NCBI GenBank assembly: GCA_022577435.1
Contig: JAKOON010000067.1
Span: 429,652 to 493,651, forward strand
Length of the DNA: 64,000 nt
Source of the DNA: Embiotoca jacksoni
Lineage: Eukaryota > Chordata > Actinopteri > Embiotocidae
Reading direction: 5' to 3'
In this document: piece after piece, positions 46,311 to 58,617 of the stretch
Numbering within the stretch: the stretch's first letter is position 1
Layout of the letters: each line of letters opens with the position of its first letter
Position numbers and translations under genes: made by a program
The notes under the pieces: generated by a model
Told to the model about the DNA's origin: nothing
What the model saw: only the letters and a program-made list of their open reading frames with translations
Databases searched by the model: none

Positions 46311-46858
46311 CTAGTTGGATGGATGGACGGATGGACGGATGGATGGATAGTTGGATGGATGGATGGATGGATGGATAGTTGGATGGATAGATGGATAGTT
46401 GGATGGATGGATAGTTGGATGGATGGATGGATGGATAGTTGGATGGATGGATGGATGGATGGATGGATAGTTGGATGTATTGGATGGATAGTTGGATGGA
46501 TGGATGGATGGATGGATGGATGGATGGATAGTTGGATGGATGGATAGATGGATGGATAGTTGGATGGATAGTTGGATGGATGGATGGATGGATGGACGGA
46601 TGGATAGTTGGATGGATGGATGGATGGATAGATGGATAGTTGGATGGATGGATAGTTGGATGGATGGATGGATGGATAGTTGGATGGATGGATGGATGGA
46701 TGGATAGTTGGATGGATGGATAGTTGGATGTATTGGATGGATAGTTGGATGGATGGATGGATGGATGGATGGATGGATGGATAGTTGGATGGATGGATAG
46801 ATGGATGGATAGTTGGATGGATAGTTGGATGGATGGATGGATGGATGGACGGATGGAC
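45912..46858. repeat. (GGAT)n minisatellite with ATAGTT and TGTATT interruptions
   Basis: About 950 bp of GGAT tetramers broken regularly by GGATAGTT, GGATGTATT and GGACGGAT. A segment of at least 110 bp is duplicated within the array (about 46488-46600 and 46740-46855). Very long open frames arise on both strands (IHPS/TIHP on one, MDGW on the other) only because the 4-bp unit has no stop in any frame; they are not genes. Confidence 0.95.
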
Positions 46859-46859
46859 A

Positions 46860-48000
46860 CCAGTAGAGTGTTGAACATAAACGTTCCTTTGCAGCAGCCT
46901 CCTTCTAGAAACTCTTTCTTTCCTTTCTGACGCCACGACATAAATAATCTGTAATATTAACACGTATAGAAAACGACTGCTTTGCTGCAACATCCTGACG
47001 GTTTTAATGAACCCTTTTTCTATTTATTTTTTTTCCAGAAGTTCTCTTAACACCTGCTGTCTGGTTGCTCCCCTGACAGACAGGATGAAGTCGGTTTTTT
47101 ATACATCTGGTTTAAAAATTGGTCGGCCGATTGCTGCGACTTCCTGTATTAATTTCAGTTTAAAAGGCCTCCTTTCAACTTAAAAGCCCTCCAGCGTTTC
47201 ACGCACCGTCCGGCCGTATACCAGGCTTTGACCTGGTCTCGTTTTCACTCGTCGCTAATATTTGATTCATTGATTGGATGAATTATCTTGAGTCCTTTTT
47301 TTTTAACGACCTTATTAAGTCTTCTCATTTTCAACCACATCTGAAAACACAACAACTCCACCAACTACAGAAATCCGTAAAATTGTCTGGGATTGGATGA
47401 AGGCCAGAAGGTTACATCATCGAAGGAGAAACTTTCCTCCCGAGGAAAGTGACAGCAAAGTGCTCCAAAACAATACTGCCTTCGCCGAAGTCACCTGTAG
47501 AGGTCGGTTTGATTATGACGAGAGGAAGTCAGGTGAAAAAGTCCGTTTAGGGAGGAGGTTGGTGTGGATGGTTGGCTCCACAAAACATCAGACAATTCAA
47601 TCGATTTTTAACCGTCATCATTCTCTGACATGAATCAAGTCGTAGGCGTGTGTTTTGTCATTCAATTTGTAGGACCTGTTGGGTTCAGAGTAAAATGAAT
47701 CTAGTGAAGACAAATCACTAGATTAAGGCAACAATTGCTGCCCAAATAAAATGACTTTTGGCTGATTTTGATTCCCTCTAAGGAAACAGCTGATACCTTT
47801 GATCAAAATTCTAATTCTCCTATGATAGCTTCCCTCCTGGGGATCAATGAAGTCTTATTTTACGCCGTATGACGTGAAGCTACAAGGTTTTATGAGAAAG
47901 ATTTTTAAAAAAAATGTAAAAAAAAAATCCTCGTTGATCTGCCTAATGGTACGAAAGAATCTAAAAATAATCCACGTTGTGAACTTTGGTGTCGTCTCAT
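46860..48000. other. AT-rich spacer, no gene seen
   Basis: Unique AT-rich DNA with no splice-supported frame. A plus-strand frame at 47397-47633 is basic and unrecognised; I do not call it. Confidence 0.4.
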
Positions 48001-48139
48001 TAATAGGACTCTGAAGGGAGAAGAAATCACAGCGTGGCTGACAGCTGATCTCGATCGTGTTGCAGAAAACACGTCCGTATACGTGAAGAAACGTTTCCGC
48101 TCTCAGACAGAGTCGTCTTTAACATCTGGGCAGCTGCCG

Positions 48140-48430
48140 CCCGCGCTCAGCCGACGTTCGCCGCACGCTGTAATGTACTAAAGTGACATTAAGCCGCCAC
48201 AGCTGACGGGAGAGTTCACGCCAGACACTAATTATTCTTCAGGGCTGTTTTTTTTGTTTTTTTTCCTTTCGCCCAGCTGACTGACATCCCATTAACAGCT
48301 GGAGGCGTGCGCGCCTTTGGAGTCGCCGCCGCGGGTCGGCTTTTATTGTTCTGATTGGCTCTCATCTCCGCCGTCCTCCTCGGCGGCACGCAAATGAGGA
48401 TTAATAGTGTTTCATTTGATGGGTGAGCTT
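48140..48430. promoter_or_regulatory. Putative conserved noncoding element
   Basis: Unique, CpG-containing block ('cagacactaattattcttca', 'acatcccattaacagctgga', 'gcaaatgaggattaatagtg') with a T-run in the middle. Several CAGCTG E-box cores. Confidence 0.42.
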
Positions 48431-48759
48431 TGTGAAGTACTCCTGTTTAAAAAAAAACAACAACTCAAAGAGACACTGAGAGGGAAAGAAGGAAGAAAAA
48501 AAGGAAATCCACACTTCAGTTTGGTGTCAGTTTCTGCCAAGGTGATCCCGAGAAGGGAGGAAAAAAAAAAAAATCTGGATATCCAGCGCTCGCAGTGTCT
48601 TCTCAGGAATTCCCTGTTAATCTTTCAAAAGGTGAGCAATTATACCAGAAGCCACTGAAGAAAGTTGCAAAACCGAACCACAAAAACCAGAGCGAAAAAG
48701 AAAAAAGAAAAGAAAAGTGTCTGAGCATTCCAGATTTAGACGAGACGTCTGTCTTTTAG

Positions 48760-48915
48760 CTCTTGGGCATCTTTCTGAGACAAATTACTTTCAGTAGTCA
48801 ATAGCCTGTAATTAAAATATACCCACTTGATGGAGAGGCAACAGTGTCTCTCTATTTAGTTATGGGTTGGAAAGATTAATTCTGGGGTGTACAACCCTTG
48901 TAATTTTCCAAGTGC
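48760..48915. promoter_or_regulatory. Putative conserved noncoding element
   Basis: Unique block 'caatagcctgtaattaaaat' through 'aaagattaattctggggtgt'; non-coding. Confidence 0.4.
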
Positions 48916-50189
48916 TGTTTATTGTTTTCAGAGGAAAAAAAAAAAGAAAGAAAAGTGTTAGACGACTGAAACGTCTCCGCTCAAGGTCTGCTTTGATTTG
49001 TTTACACTTCACACACATTTCGGTTCTCCCTTTTCTTTTTTTTCTTTCCTTGTGCTTTAGCCTCTTTACGCCGCCGCAACGTAGACGCACATTAACCATT
49101 TTCTGCATTAACGTGTTGGAACGCATCCACGGCTCTCACACGTCGCCGCCGCACTAATAACGCGTTTCCATGCGAAGGTCATGGTTGGCTGCTTTTTTAT
49201 TTTCTTTTTTTTTTTATTATCTGAAATGTTGGCGGATGGCAACATGTTAAAACCCAAAGTGTAAAAAAAAACAAAAAACAAGAAAGCCAGACTTTTTGAA
49301 AGAACAGGTCATCAGCTGTCCTCAGCTGCTCCTCTCCTGTCCTCCTGCTTGCTCTTTGACTCACTGATCCCCCTTGTGGTTAAAGTCACAACTGCAGCAC
49401 ATGTGGGGCTTCTTTTTTTTTTTTTTAAGGGTGGGTGAAGGGTGGGGTGGGGGGGTAAGCAGCAACATGAATTGTTGGATAAAACAGAGGCTGCATTGAA
49501 ATCACCAGCTGTTGTCCGTAATGATGAAAACATCCCCAAGTTAGCATGAATTTATAATTATGCAGAAAGCACATTTGAATGTCTTTACTGTAACTTTTTT
49601 TTTTCTTTTTCTTCGATTCCCATTCGATCTCCCAGGAGAGAGCTGCTCGGAATCATATGCAGAGATTGTGTGTCTTTTTTTTTTTTTTTAAATGCAGATC
49701 TCATCAGATGGCTTCATAATGAAACTTTTTGTGGAGTCTCCAAAACCACAACAAATGAACTTTTTCTGAGAAGTATTTGTACGTAGCAGCTTACGATAAA
49801 GGACTCCGGTCCTCCCGCATTCGAAATCCGCTCGCTGTGGACGAGCAAGAGAATTCTTCAGGATCTTTTTTTCTTCCCAGACCTAAAATCTTTTTCCTTT
49901 GTCTCTCACCTTCTGTTGGGTTTTTCCTCTTCGCTCTTTTTTTCTTCCTCCTTCTTCTTCTTCTTCTTCTTCTTCTTTTTTTCTTCCTCCACACTAATTC
50001 TATTTTCAATACGATGTGTAAATTAAGCGTAAATGTAAATGGGTGGGCCGTGTTGTTATGCTAAATCGGGCAAAAGAAAAAAGAAAACACATTCGTATTG
50101 TGAGCAAACAGCTGCGTTACCTGTGGGCTCCGTGCACACCTGCCAGTGCCAGTTAGCCTGTGTGCAGATGCAAACTGTCAATCATCTCT

Positions 50190-50190
50190 A

Positions 50191-50223
<33 letters not shown>

Positions 50224-50402
50224 CACACACACACACACACCACACACAAGCGTGCACACCACCCGTGTGTACAAATGTAAGAGGTGCACAAAAGTTCAGA
50301 CGCACCACACACATATAAATGTGCACGCAAACCTCCATCACACTGCAAACACACACTACAGGTTCATGTGCTGTGTGTATCCACATGTGCAGGAGAAGCT
50401 CT

Positions 50403-50475
<73 letters not shown>

Positions 50476-50495
50476 GCACGCACGCACGCACAATT
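50190..50495. repeat. (CA)n/(CACG)n compound microsatellite region
   Basis: Two CA arrays (50190-50240, 50403-50490) with interspersed GCAC units lie on either side of a diverged CA-rich spacer. The second ends in (CGCA)n. Confidence 0.93.
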
Positions 50496-51110
50496 CAGAC
50501 AGAAAAAAAACCAGTCACGCATGAATCTATTTTATCCTTTTTTTTTCTGATTTAAAAAAATTGTATCGTAGGAAACGTGCAACACGTTAAGATATGAAAA
50601 CAGGAATGAGTCTCTGAACGTGCTCTTCATTCCATTTCATTTACTTTAACTCTTAATTTCAGACTCCGTCAGCCAAAATATATTACCCCCAAAAAAATAA
50701 AAGACTCATAATTTCTGTACTTTTTTTACACAGCAGTCAATATAGTTGCAGCTATAAAAAAAAATAAATTAAAAAATAAATTATAATGACACAAATACAT
50801 TTAGACACGTGAGGGTGAGAATTAAAGGCTTCCTTCCACCCCTCCCCTTATCTGCCACTGTCCTCTGTGCCTCGGCTCCTTCAGCTTCAGGCTGTGTTCT
50901 TAAAAATGTCCAAGAAAAATCTAATTATTCTGCTTTCCACGTCGATTTTTTTTTTTTTTTTTTTTTGGTCACAAATTTGCATTTCTTTTAGCGTTGATTT
51001 TTAATTTTAATTTATAAATTTTTTTGGTCTACAGGCCCGGAATGAGAGACTGTTTGTATTTGTGTGTAATGATGATGATGATGATGATGTCTGGACTTAA
51101 ACTAAGTTGC

Positions 51111-51115
<5 letters not shown>

Positions 51116-51170
<55 letters not shown>

Positions 51171-51195
51171 AACAAACAAACAAACAAACAAACAA
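51116..51195. repeat. (GA)26 followed by (CAAA)n
   Basis: A GA run to 51168, then six CAAA units and an A-run. Confidence 0.95.
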
Positions 51196-51539
51196 AAAAA
51201 AAAAAAGCAACAGCTTGCTCTGATAAAATAAAAGTGAGTCTGGTTCAGTAATGATGCATTAAAAATGTTCACTGCCGAATAGTCGGAATAATAATTATTT
51301 CCCACTAAAAGCCTTGTTTAAATTGGCGAAATTAATTGGAAAAAAATAGCTTTCGGCAAACACAAGAAAAAAAAAGAGAGAACAGACTGCAGCATGAACA
51401 TGAACATGTCCTTTCTTTTCAACGAGCATTCTTCAAACTTCATTATTCTTGAAAAGTTTTTTTTTTAATTCTTTTTCTAAGATATATCAATCAAATCAAA
51501 CCCATCTGCTTTAATAAACAGCTTTTTTCTTCTTCTTCT

Positions 51540-52620
51540 TTTTTTTTTTTTATGCCGGTATCAGAGCCATGGGATGTATAACGAGCCTGCGAGCAGCCAT
51601 ACAACCGGCTTGTGGTTTCATATTCCGCTCAGGTGTGCGGGGAGCAGAGCTGGCAGGTTGCCCTCCGCTGTTAAAACAACCGGCTTTGACTCTTATTCGG
51701 AGCGAAAACGCGCCCGACGCTGCGCGCGATCGACTATTTACCAGACTACCCCCCCCCCCCCCCCCCCCGCTTCTTCTTCTTCTTCTCCTTCTTCTTCTTC
51801 TTGACATGCAAACATGTGGCGTGTAAATATGAAAATGAATGAGTGTGAGAGCCCTCCTGGCAGTGACTCCTCTCTCTCTCTCTCTCTCCCCCCTCTCCGT
51901 CCCCGGAGAGCGGCGCGTCGGAGAGGAGCGGCTGTAAAAAACCAAAGTGGGGCAATGAGACAAGCTGCGCCACAGCTGGCAAATCATCGATTTGAGCATC
52001 AGAAAACGGGGAGGGGCGGTTCATTTACCTGCCACCCTCTCAAAGCCAGCCCTTCCTCTCTCGCATGCCGCCACTCTCCTCTCCCACTTCACCCCCGCTA
52101 CCCGCAGCGCACGGTTCGCTCCGCGTTTCTCTTGCGCTTTTTTTCCCCCCGCGATCCCCGCCGTGGTTGTGCGTGCGCTCTTTTTTTTTTTTTTTTCTTC
52201 CCCCCCACACAACTTCGACTCCGACCTTCCCCTTCTTGCCGGTGCGGTTGTTTTACTAAAAACCGAGACGACCCCCCCTCCTTTCCTCCTGTCCTCCTTT
52301 TCCTCCTTCCTCATCATCATCCGCAGGACTTTTGACTTTTTGAAAACACTTTTTTTCTTGTTGTTTTGTTGTCCCCCTCATCCCGCAGAGCAAGTCGCCC
52401 ATATTTTTTGGGATCTCTCGCCGTGGAGCAGTGACAAGAGGTTGTTTCAACTTTTGATGGAAGACAAGAGGTCCGGCGACTGCTGACTTTAAAGGTACGG
52501 TCCCTCACCGACTCATCTCGCGTCTCTCTCGTCTCCCTTTCTCAGTGTCTCTCCGCGTATGTTTGAAATGTCATGATTTTATTGCATCTCTCGTTCAACG
52601 TCTCCTCGGAACGACGCGCG
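51540..52620 (+). promoter_or_regulatory. CpG-rich promoter candidate with noncoding exon
   Basis: The only strongly CpG- and GC-rich stretch of the desert that also looks like a transcription start region: unique GC-rich blocks (51590-51750, 51905-52040) among CTT, C and CT runs. At the right end an exon-like segment, 52389-52494, has a pyrimidine-rich acceptor (CCTCATCCCGCAG|AGCAAG) and a donor (TTTAAAG|GTACGG). It has only a 10-codon frame (MEDKRSGDC), so it would be 5' UTR. Synteny predicts a plus-strand satb1/satb2 gene here, but no SATB coding sequence is in the window. Confidence 0.4.
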
Positions 52621-53264
52621 CGTCTAATGAATTAAAAGCACATTTTTATTTCTTTTTTTTTATCCTCCAAATCACTTAAAAGCCACACAGACCCCCAAAG
52701 TGGCTGCGAGGATTTTAAATATTTCATCAAGACAAATAAATAAAATACGCACGATGAACGTAATTGCTTTAAAGCTTCAATCTAAAAGCGCGCAGTCAGA
52801 ACTTTCTTTCTTTCTTTTTGTGCGTGCGTGCGCGCGCGCGCGTGTTTGTGTGTGTGTGTGTGTGTCATAAATGGGCTCGTGTCATTTCTGCACAAATAAG
52901 CAAAGCACTCGTGATATTCGCCGGGGTTAAGTACACCCATCTCCCTCTAATTCATTTTACAACTTATTCAGCGCGCAGCTCCAAGTGATGCTGCATGCTG
53001 ACCTGATGATGGCAGGAGCTTTTTCTTTTCTTTTTTTTTTTTTTTACATGAATGAACTTTATTACTTTCCTTTCAAATTATGAAAAGATCATAAATAAAA
53101 TAATTCAGCTTGTCACCTGTTTTTTTTTTTTTTTTTTAATTTAAAACAGGCCTTTTACCTCTTTTTTTTTTATAAAGTCTTCCTGGTGTGTGTTGACAAA
53201 TCAGAGCTGCGATGGAACAGCTGACGTTGTCTGTTAGAGATGCTGAAATCTATTGCAGCCCATC

Positions 53265-53296
<32 letters not shown>

Positions 53297-53536
53297 CTAC
53301 TTTTTTTTTATTGGGGGGCCATTAGAGCCACTTCATTCACCCTCTCACCGTTACTCATACCGTTTAATTTACCTGTCGACTTTGCTTCGACAACTTTTTT
53401 TGTTTTTACGGCTTGCGGAAACCGCTTCATGTGAAACTCTCCAAAAAAAGAAATAAATGGAAATAAACGGTGGAAACAAAACAGTTCATGAATTTATCGC
53501 CTTGTTTCTTTGACGTGAGGCAGTCAGATGGATGTG

Positions 53537-53622
<86 letters not shown>

Positions 53623-54782
53623 GAGGCTGCAGTCATGCTGGTTTGGTTTGTTCACCACAGTGCTGATTAAGTAATTTCAGGTACAATCTGACTTGTGTGT
53701 GTGTGTGTGTGCGTGTGTGTGTGTGTGTGTGTGGTGTGTGTGTGTGTGCGTGTGCGTGTGTGTGTGTGAGGACATAGAGCAGTTATGAGAAGATGTATTG
53801 CCATCTTTAAAAAAAAAAAAAAAAAAATACAAAAAGAAAGTGCGTGGGCTTCTGTGGTTGACAGTTTTTTTGGTTGTTGTTTTTTTTAAAAGGTTTCACA
53901 CTCTTGCACCTTTTTAGAAGAAGAGCTGACATTTCACATGGCGAGCACGCAGAGCCGCCGCTATTTCAGATTATTTATACATCAGCACGGATACGCTCGT
54001 GCGTGTAAAAAAAGCCCGGGCGTGCCGATGTATCGTGCAGATTTATGTTTGTTCATTCGGTGCAAAAAATAAAAATAAGAAATCGGATTAGAAGTTTTTA
54101 TGCATTTCAGAACTTTTAAAAGTGTCCGGAAATGATTCAGTTCTCTAATCTGCCGCCGCTTCGCGTCCCGCGGTCGTTTCACGATTCTTCACCGTTGTTG
54201 TGGGTTTTTTTTTTTCTTTTTTTTTTTTTTGTTGTTGTTCTTGCTTCCCTTTTTTTTTTTTTTTGGCTCACGCTGCCATTTCGAGGTCAATCGTGACACC
54301 TCGTGCACGACGGGGAAACAAAAGAGCAGGCTGCAAAAGCAAGATGCAACCAGTTGACTTCTGCCCCGCTAACACGCTTTAAATTTAAAAAAAAAAAAAA
54401 CCGCTCTGCAACTTAAAGGTGCGTTGTGGTTGATCTGGTCAGCGAGTGACACAAAAAGCCCTTTTTAGTTTAGTTTTGTTTCTTATCTCGGCTCTGCCAT
54501 GTGTCTCTTTCTTGTAAAGTCAGAAGAAGAAGAAGAAGAAAGGCCGTCCCCAACGGCAAACAAAAAACTTCTCGGTATTACTCCACGACTCTTGAGCCTC
54601 TTTTCTGTTTCTTTTTTCTTTTTTCTTTTTCCTCTTATCAGCTCACGGTTGTGAAAGAGTGGCACAGAAAGAACTCGGCGTGTCCTCGTTATCAACTATC
54701 ATCGTGTTTTGGCCAAAACAGAACTTGTTTGGTAGGACGTGATAAGAATCAGAAAGACGGCCGCTCGCGCGCGACTGACAGG

Positions 54783-54840
<58 letters not shown>

Positions 54841-55140
54841 CCAGCAGCAAAAAAGCCCTAAACATGTGTCACAGCTTCTTAGTGCGTAATTAAATCCCCT
54901 GAATATGTTGTGTCGTGTTTCTCCGGCTCTTACGATAACCCCGACTGTGATTTTATTTTTTAGGCTGTTGTTTTTTTTTTTTTTTTTTTTTACTATTAAG
55001 AAAAAAGCCGATCGTGGGAAAACACCTCTGCGTTTTTTTCCACCTCCTCTACCTTTTTCTTTTTCTTCTTCTTCTTCTTCTTCTTCTTCTTCTTCAAACT
55101 CAGAGGTTCAACCTTGATGCACTCTTCCCCCCCCCTGCCC
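52621..55140. other. Simple-repeat-rich interval, no gene seen
   Basis: It would lie in the first intron of the predicted plus-strand gene. It contains TG/GC and T-runs, (CA)n at 53539-53619, (GT)n at 53694-53768 and (CA)28 at 54783-54839, plus (CTT)n at 55061-55096. The unique pieces between are short. Confidence 0.55.
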
Positions 55141-55372
55141 GCCTAACCCCCCCCCCCCCCCCCCCCCCCAAGAAAAACCTCAGAGCTTAACTTTTGTTTT
55201 CATTACGACTAATCGAAACATGCCGCACGCTGCGTTTACTGTACTGTAGTAATGTGATGGCAGGAAATCGCGAGGAGGAGGAAGGGGGGGGGTGGTTGAG
55301 CTGCTGTGTTGTTTTTTTTTGTTTTACTTTGAAATCTCTGATGAAGCCTCCTTGTAGCTGTCGGCTGCAGGA

Positions 55373-55468
55373 CTTTTGTGCACGCCGCCTGGTCGAAGCC
55401 TCTGAAAACCCGTCCGGCTTCTCGCCCGGGCTGAACTGTCTCTCCGATGAGCAGCTCGTCCGTCAGGT
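55373..55468 (+). other. Exon-like open segment, unassigned
   Basis: Bounded by an acceptor-like GTCGGCTGCAG and a donor-like CGTCAG|GTGGGA; open for 32 codons (DFCARRLVEASENPSGFSPG, then LNCLSDEQLVRQ). No homologue recognised and no partner exon found on the plus strand, so it is not called as a gene. Confidence 0.15.
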
Positions 55469-55639
55469 GGGAGTCGACGGCGAAGTTTGTCTCCCCCCCA
55501 CCCCCCCCCACCCTCCTCCCCCCTCCGTGACACCTGAGAGGACCAATTAGTCGAGAGAGCGGCGGGCCCTGATTTCTCTTTCTGCCGTTGTTGTTGTCTC
55601 TGCAGCTCGTCCTGCTCCGAAATGACCCCGAGAACGCTT

Positions 55640-55690
55640 CGATCGCTTTGATCGCTTCGATCGCTTCGATCGCTTCGATCGCTTCGCTTC
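55640..55690. repeat. (TCGATCGCTT)n decamer repeat
   Basis: Five tandem copies of a TCGATCGCTT unit. A run of CpG-containing palindromes (CGATCG). Confidence 0.85.
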
Positions 55691-55939
55691 CTCTAAATTC
55701 AACAATCGTCCGAATCTTTCGCTTTGAGTTCATTTAAAAAAATAAATAAATAAAAGTAAACTGTCCGGGGGAGGAGGAAAAAGTTTGTCGTCGCTCCGAC
55801 ACCACCCAAAAAATTAAAAAAAAACGAAAACATCGCTGCACTTTTTTGTCGTTGTTGTTGTTGTTGTTGTGTGTGCCGGGATTCTTCTTCTTTAAATGAA
55901 GATGCAGATTATTATTCCCCCCCCCCCCCCCCCCCCCCC

Positions 55940-56740
55940 CCAGATGCTGCCTCGGTATTTGCTGGGAGTTTTTAGAGCTCTCGGTGCCGCGCCTCGACTG
56001 ACATCTCTGCTAAAACCATTAATCGCCCTCTTTCTTTACCGCCTCGATAATTATCGCTGCAGCAAAATAACAGCTCAGCAAACAGTGAAATTATACCTGT
56101 GGTAGGGGAGCAGAGTAAATACCTGTTTAGCTGCCAGCAAATGTATTTATTAGACTGTCGCCAGTAAATAAGAGGCCTGTCTCGGGGCTTTTTTTCGGAG
56201 GGGGGGGGTGCTCTTTTGGGGATTCCTTCTCTCCTTTAGTCCCCCCCCACCTCCTCCACCCCCCCCTCCTCCAGATGAAATATCTCTGTTGTGATTGCTA
56301 ATAGAGGAGAGAGAGAGAGATAACAATGATTCTCCCGTGATATGTTTTTATTTTATTTTTTGACATGTTGCAACTAGTTTGTGAAAAAAAAAAAAGGTTG
56401 GTGAGTTAATAATCACTGCTGCATTCCTCCCCCCTCCCTCCCCCTCCCTTACCCTACTGCCCCCCCCCATCTAGACGTACCACCCTGGCTGCATGCTCAG
56501 TGTGTGATTCAGATGACTTTTACAGCTCATTTTGTCATTATCTGGAAAAGTTCTCCACACAAAAGATTAAAAAAAACGAGGGGAGTTATGGGGGGGGGGG
56601 GGGGGGTGAGGAGGGTGGAGGGGGGGGGGGTTATGTTTGTCCCAGCATGTTTTAGACAGCATTTATTTTGGCATATGCTTTGCATACTGTTGATCCAGAT
56701 TCCTTTGCTTAGCGATAAAAGCGTCACATTGTTGTTGTTG
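55940..56740. promoter_or_regulatory. Cluster of putative conserved noncoding blocks
   Basis: Unique pieces at 55940-56175 ('ctgccagcaaatgtatttat'), 56275-56345 ('gattgctaatagaggagaga'), 56480-56545 and 56635-56735 ('ttggcatatgctttgcatac') alternate with C/G homopolymers and an A-run. Non-coding throughout. Confidence 0.38.
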
Positions 56741-57263
56741 GTTTTTTTTGTTGTTGTTTTTTTTTTCCCGGGTCCTGAATGTGGTTGGCGTGTCCTCCTT
56801 GGGAGATAAAAAAAAAAAAAAAAAAAGAAACCCAAAGTCCGTCGTGTCGGTTTTGTCACGCTTTTACGGAATGACATCCGTCCTCTTAATTTTCTTTTTG
56901 TTCTTGTTCTTGTTATTTATCATGCTTCATGCCGCTGTAACAAATACAATTTAAAGGATGCGCGCACATTCGAGTTGTCACGATTCAAATCACATTATTA
57001 CAGGTCTCATCGTATGTTTGGGTTGTTTTTTTTTTTCTCTTTCCTCTCTGGAGGAAAAAAAAAGAAAAAAGAAAAACACCCTCATTGTGTTTTATTCCGA
57101 TGCTTGTCTTTATCCGATCTGTGTAGGTTTTTCTGAATCCTTTTTGTTCAGAGGACGGAAAAAAAAAAAAGAAAAAAAAGAAGAAGAGCGATTTAGAGGA
57201 AAAGCGCATCCCGCTAAGATCAGGTTGTTAATACCCACCCACATACCCCAATGAAACCATTTC

Positions 57264-57295
<32 letters not shown>

Positions 57296-57586
57296 GTTGC
57301 CTTATCAACTGTTTTGTTAGTCAGGGGATGGATGATGCCTCCTTTGACAAGGGATTAAATATGCAAAGAAAAAATATGTAGATAAAGAAGCGCATCCTTA
57401 AGTCTGTTCCCTCTTGTTCGACACTTCTCCTGCCGGAGCCGTTCGATATTAACACCGTTTACCGCTCCATCTTTGCCTTCGTCTGCACACCGAGGCCGGT
57501 CACGCCGTCCCGTCACATCACACACACACACACACGCACACACACACACACACACACACGCACACACGCACACACACACACACACA
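57264..57586. repeat. Two (CA)n/(CACG)n microsatellites
   Basis: CA runs at 57264-57291 and 57521-57586, the second with CG interruptions. Confidence 0.93.
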
Positions 57587-57599
57587 GGGCCGGGGGGTA

Positions 57600-58584
57600 T
57601 TGTTGCCGTTCACTACCTGCCTGCAGCAGCAGAGAAACCCTCAGCGGGACGCCACAACCTTTCTCGCCCCCGTCAGCAGCCCGTCCTCTCTCACAGAGCC
57701 ATCTTCAGTATCTCTTACACACACACAAACACCCCTGTCTTTCTAACTCCATTAATTCTTTGTTTGTTGTGATCCACGAGGCAGAAATTAGAGTTTGATT
57801 ATTCGGGGTCATGTGACGAGCGAAGGTCCGGTGGGCCGTAAAGTCATTTCTTTAAAAAGAAAAACAACCAAAAAAAAGCGCCTTGCTGCCTGTTGATTGT
57901 TCGGTGACTAATTGGTTTTTCTAATTTGATAAAGGAGAGCGAGAGAGAGAGGAGGGGAGGGGGGGGGAGAGATACAGATTCAGGACCGACAACTAGGCTC
58001 GACCTGACCCGGGCCCGGCGTGGCTTTAGTGGTAATTACGCCGATGTAGACCTGGAGGCACCGGAGCAGCCGGAGGTTCAGGTTCAAGGCCCGAGAAACC
58101 TGGAGGCCTTTTGTCAGACGCAGACATGTGGAGCGGATGTACGTGTGTGTGTGTGTGTGTGAGTGTGTGTCTTTCTGTGTGTGTGGCGAGCATCTCCGTG
58201 GGAGTTGTGAGTTGCGTACAGTGCGTTTACAACGTGAGGAAACGAGAGGGGGGGGGAGGAGGGTGTCAACGCCTTTTTTCTGACATCACGATGTGAAGAC
58301 GCGTCTCGGCGTTGGTCCTCGGCGAGGCCTTCCTGTCAGCAGACCTGAGGTGGAGACCACTTGCTCCGCTTCTATTTCTGTCGGCTTCATGTGATTATAA
58401 AACAATTAAGCACTTAGGAGCAGACTCTCGGTTCATTACATGCCCCCCCCCCACCCCCCGTTTCCTTCCCCCCTCCACCCCTTCTTCTTTTTTTTTTTTT
58501 CTTTTTTCTGCCTCCTCCCACACCCGAAGCGCGGACACACGAGACATGTAAAATAAATAAAACCACCTTTCCTTTTTTTGGGGG

Positions 58585-58617
<33 letters not shown>

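Noticed and set aside
45790..46993. Two very long overlapping minus-strand open frames (383 and 365 codons) rich in Ser/Ile/His/Pro/Asn
   Set aside because: They are translations of the GGAT tetramer minisatellite, which lacks stops; no unique domain and no splice or promoter context.
55194..55550. Frame containing a Cys-rich and then acidic segment
   Set aside because: Only 55373-55468 looks exon-like; the rest is repeat or C-run translation. No SATB or other known protein match from memory.
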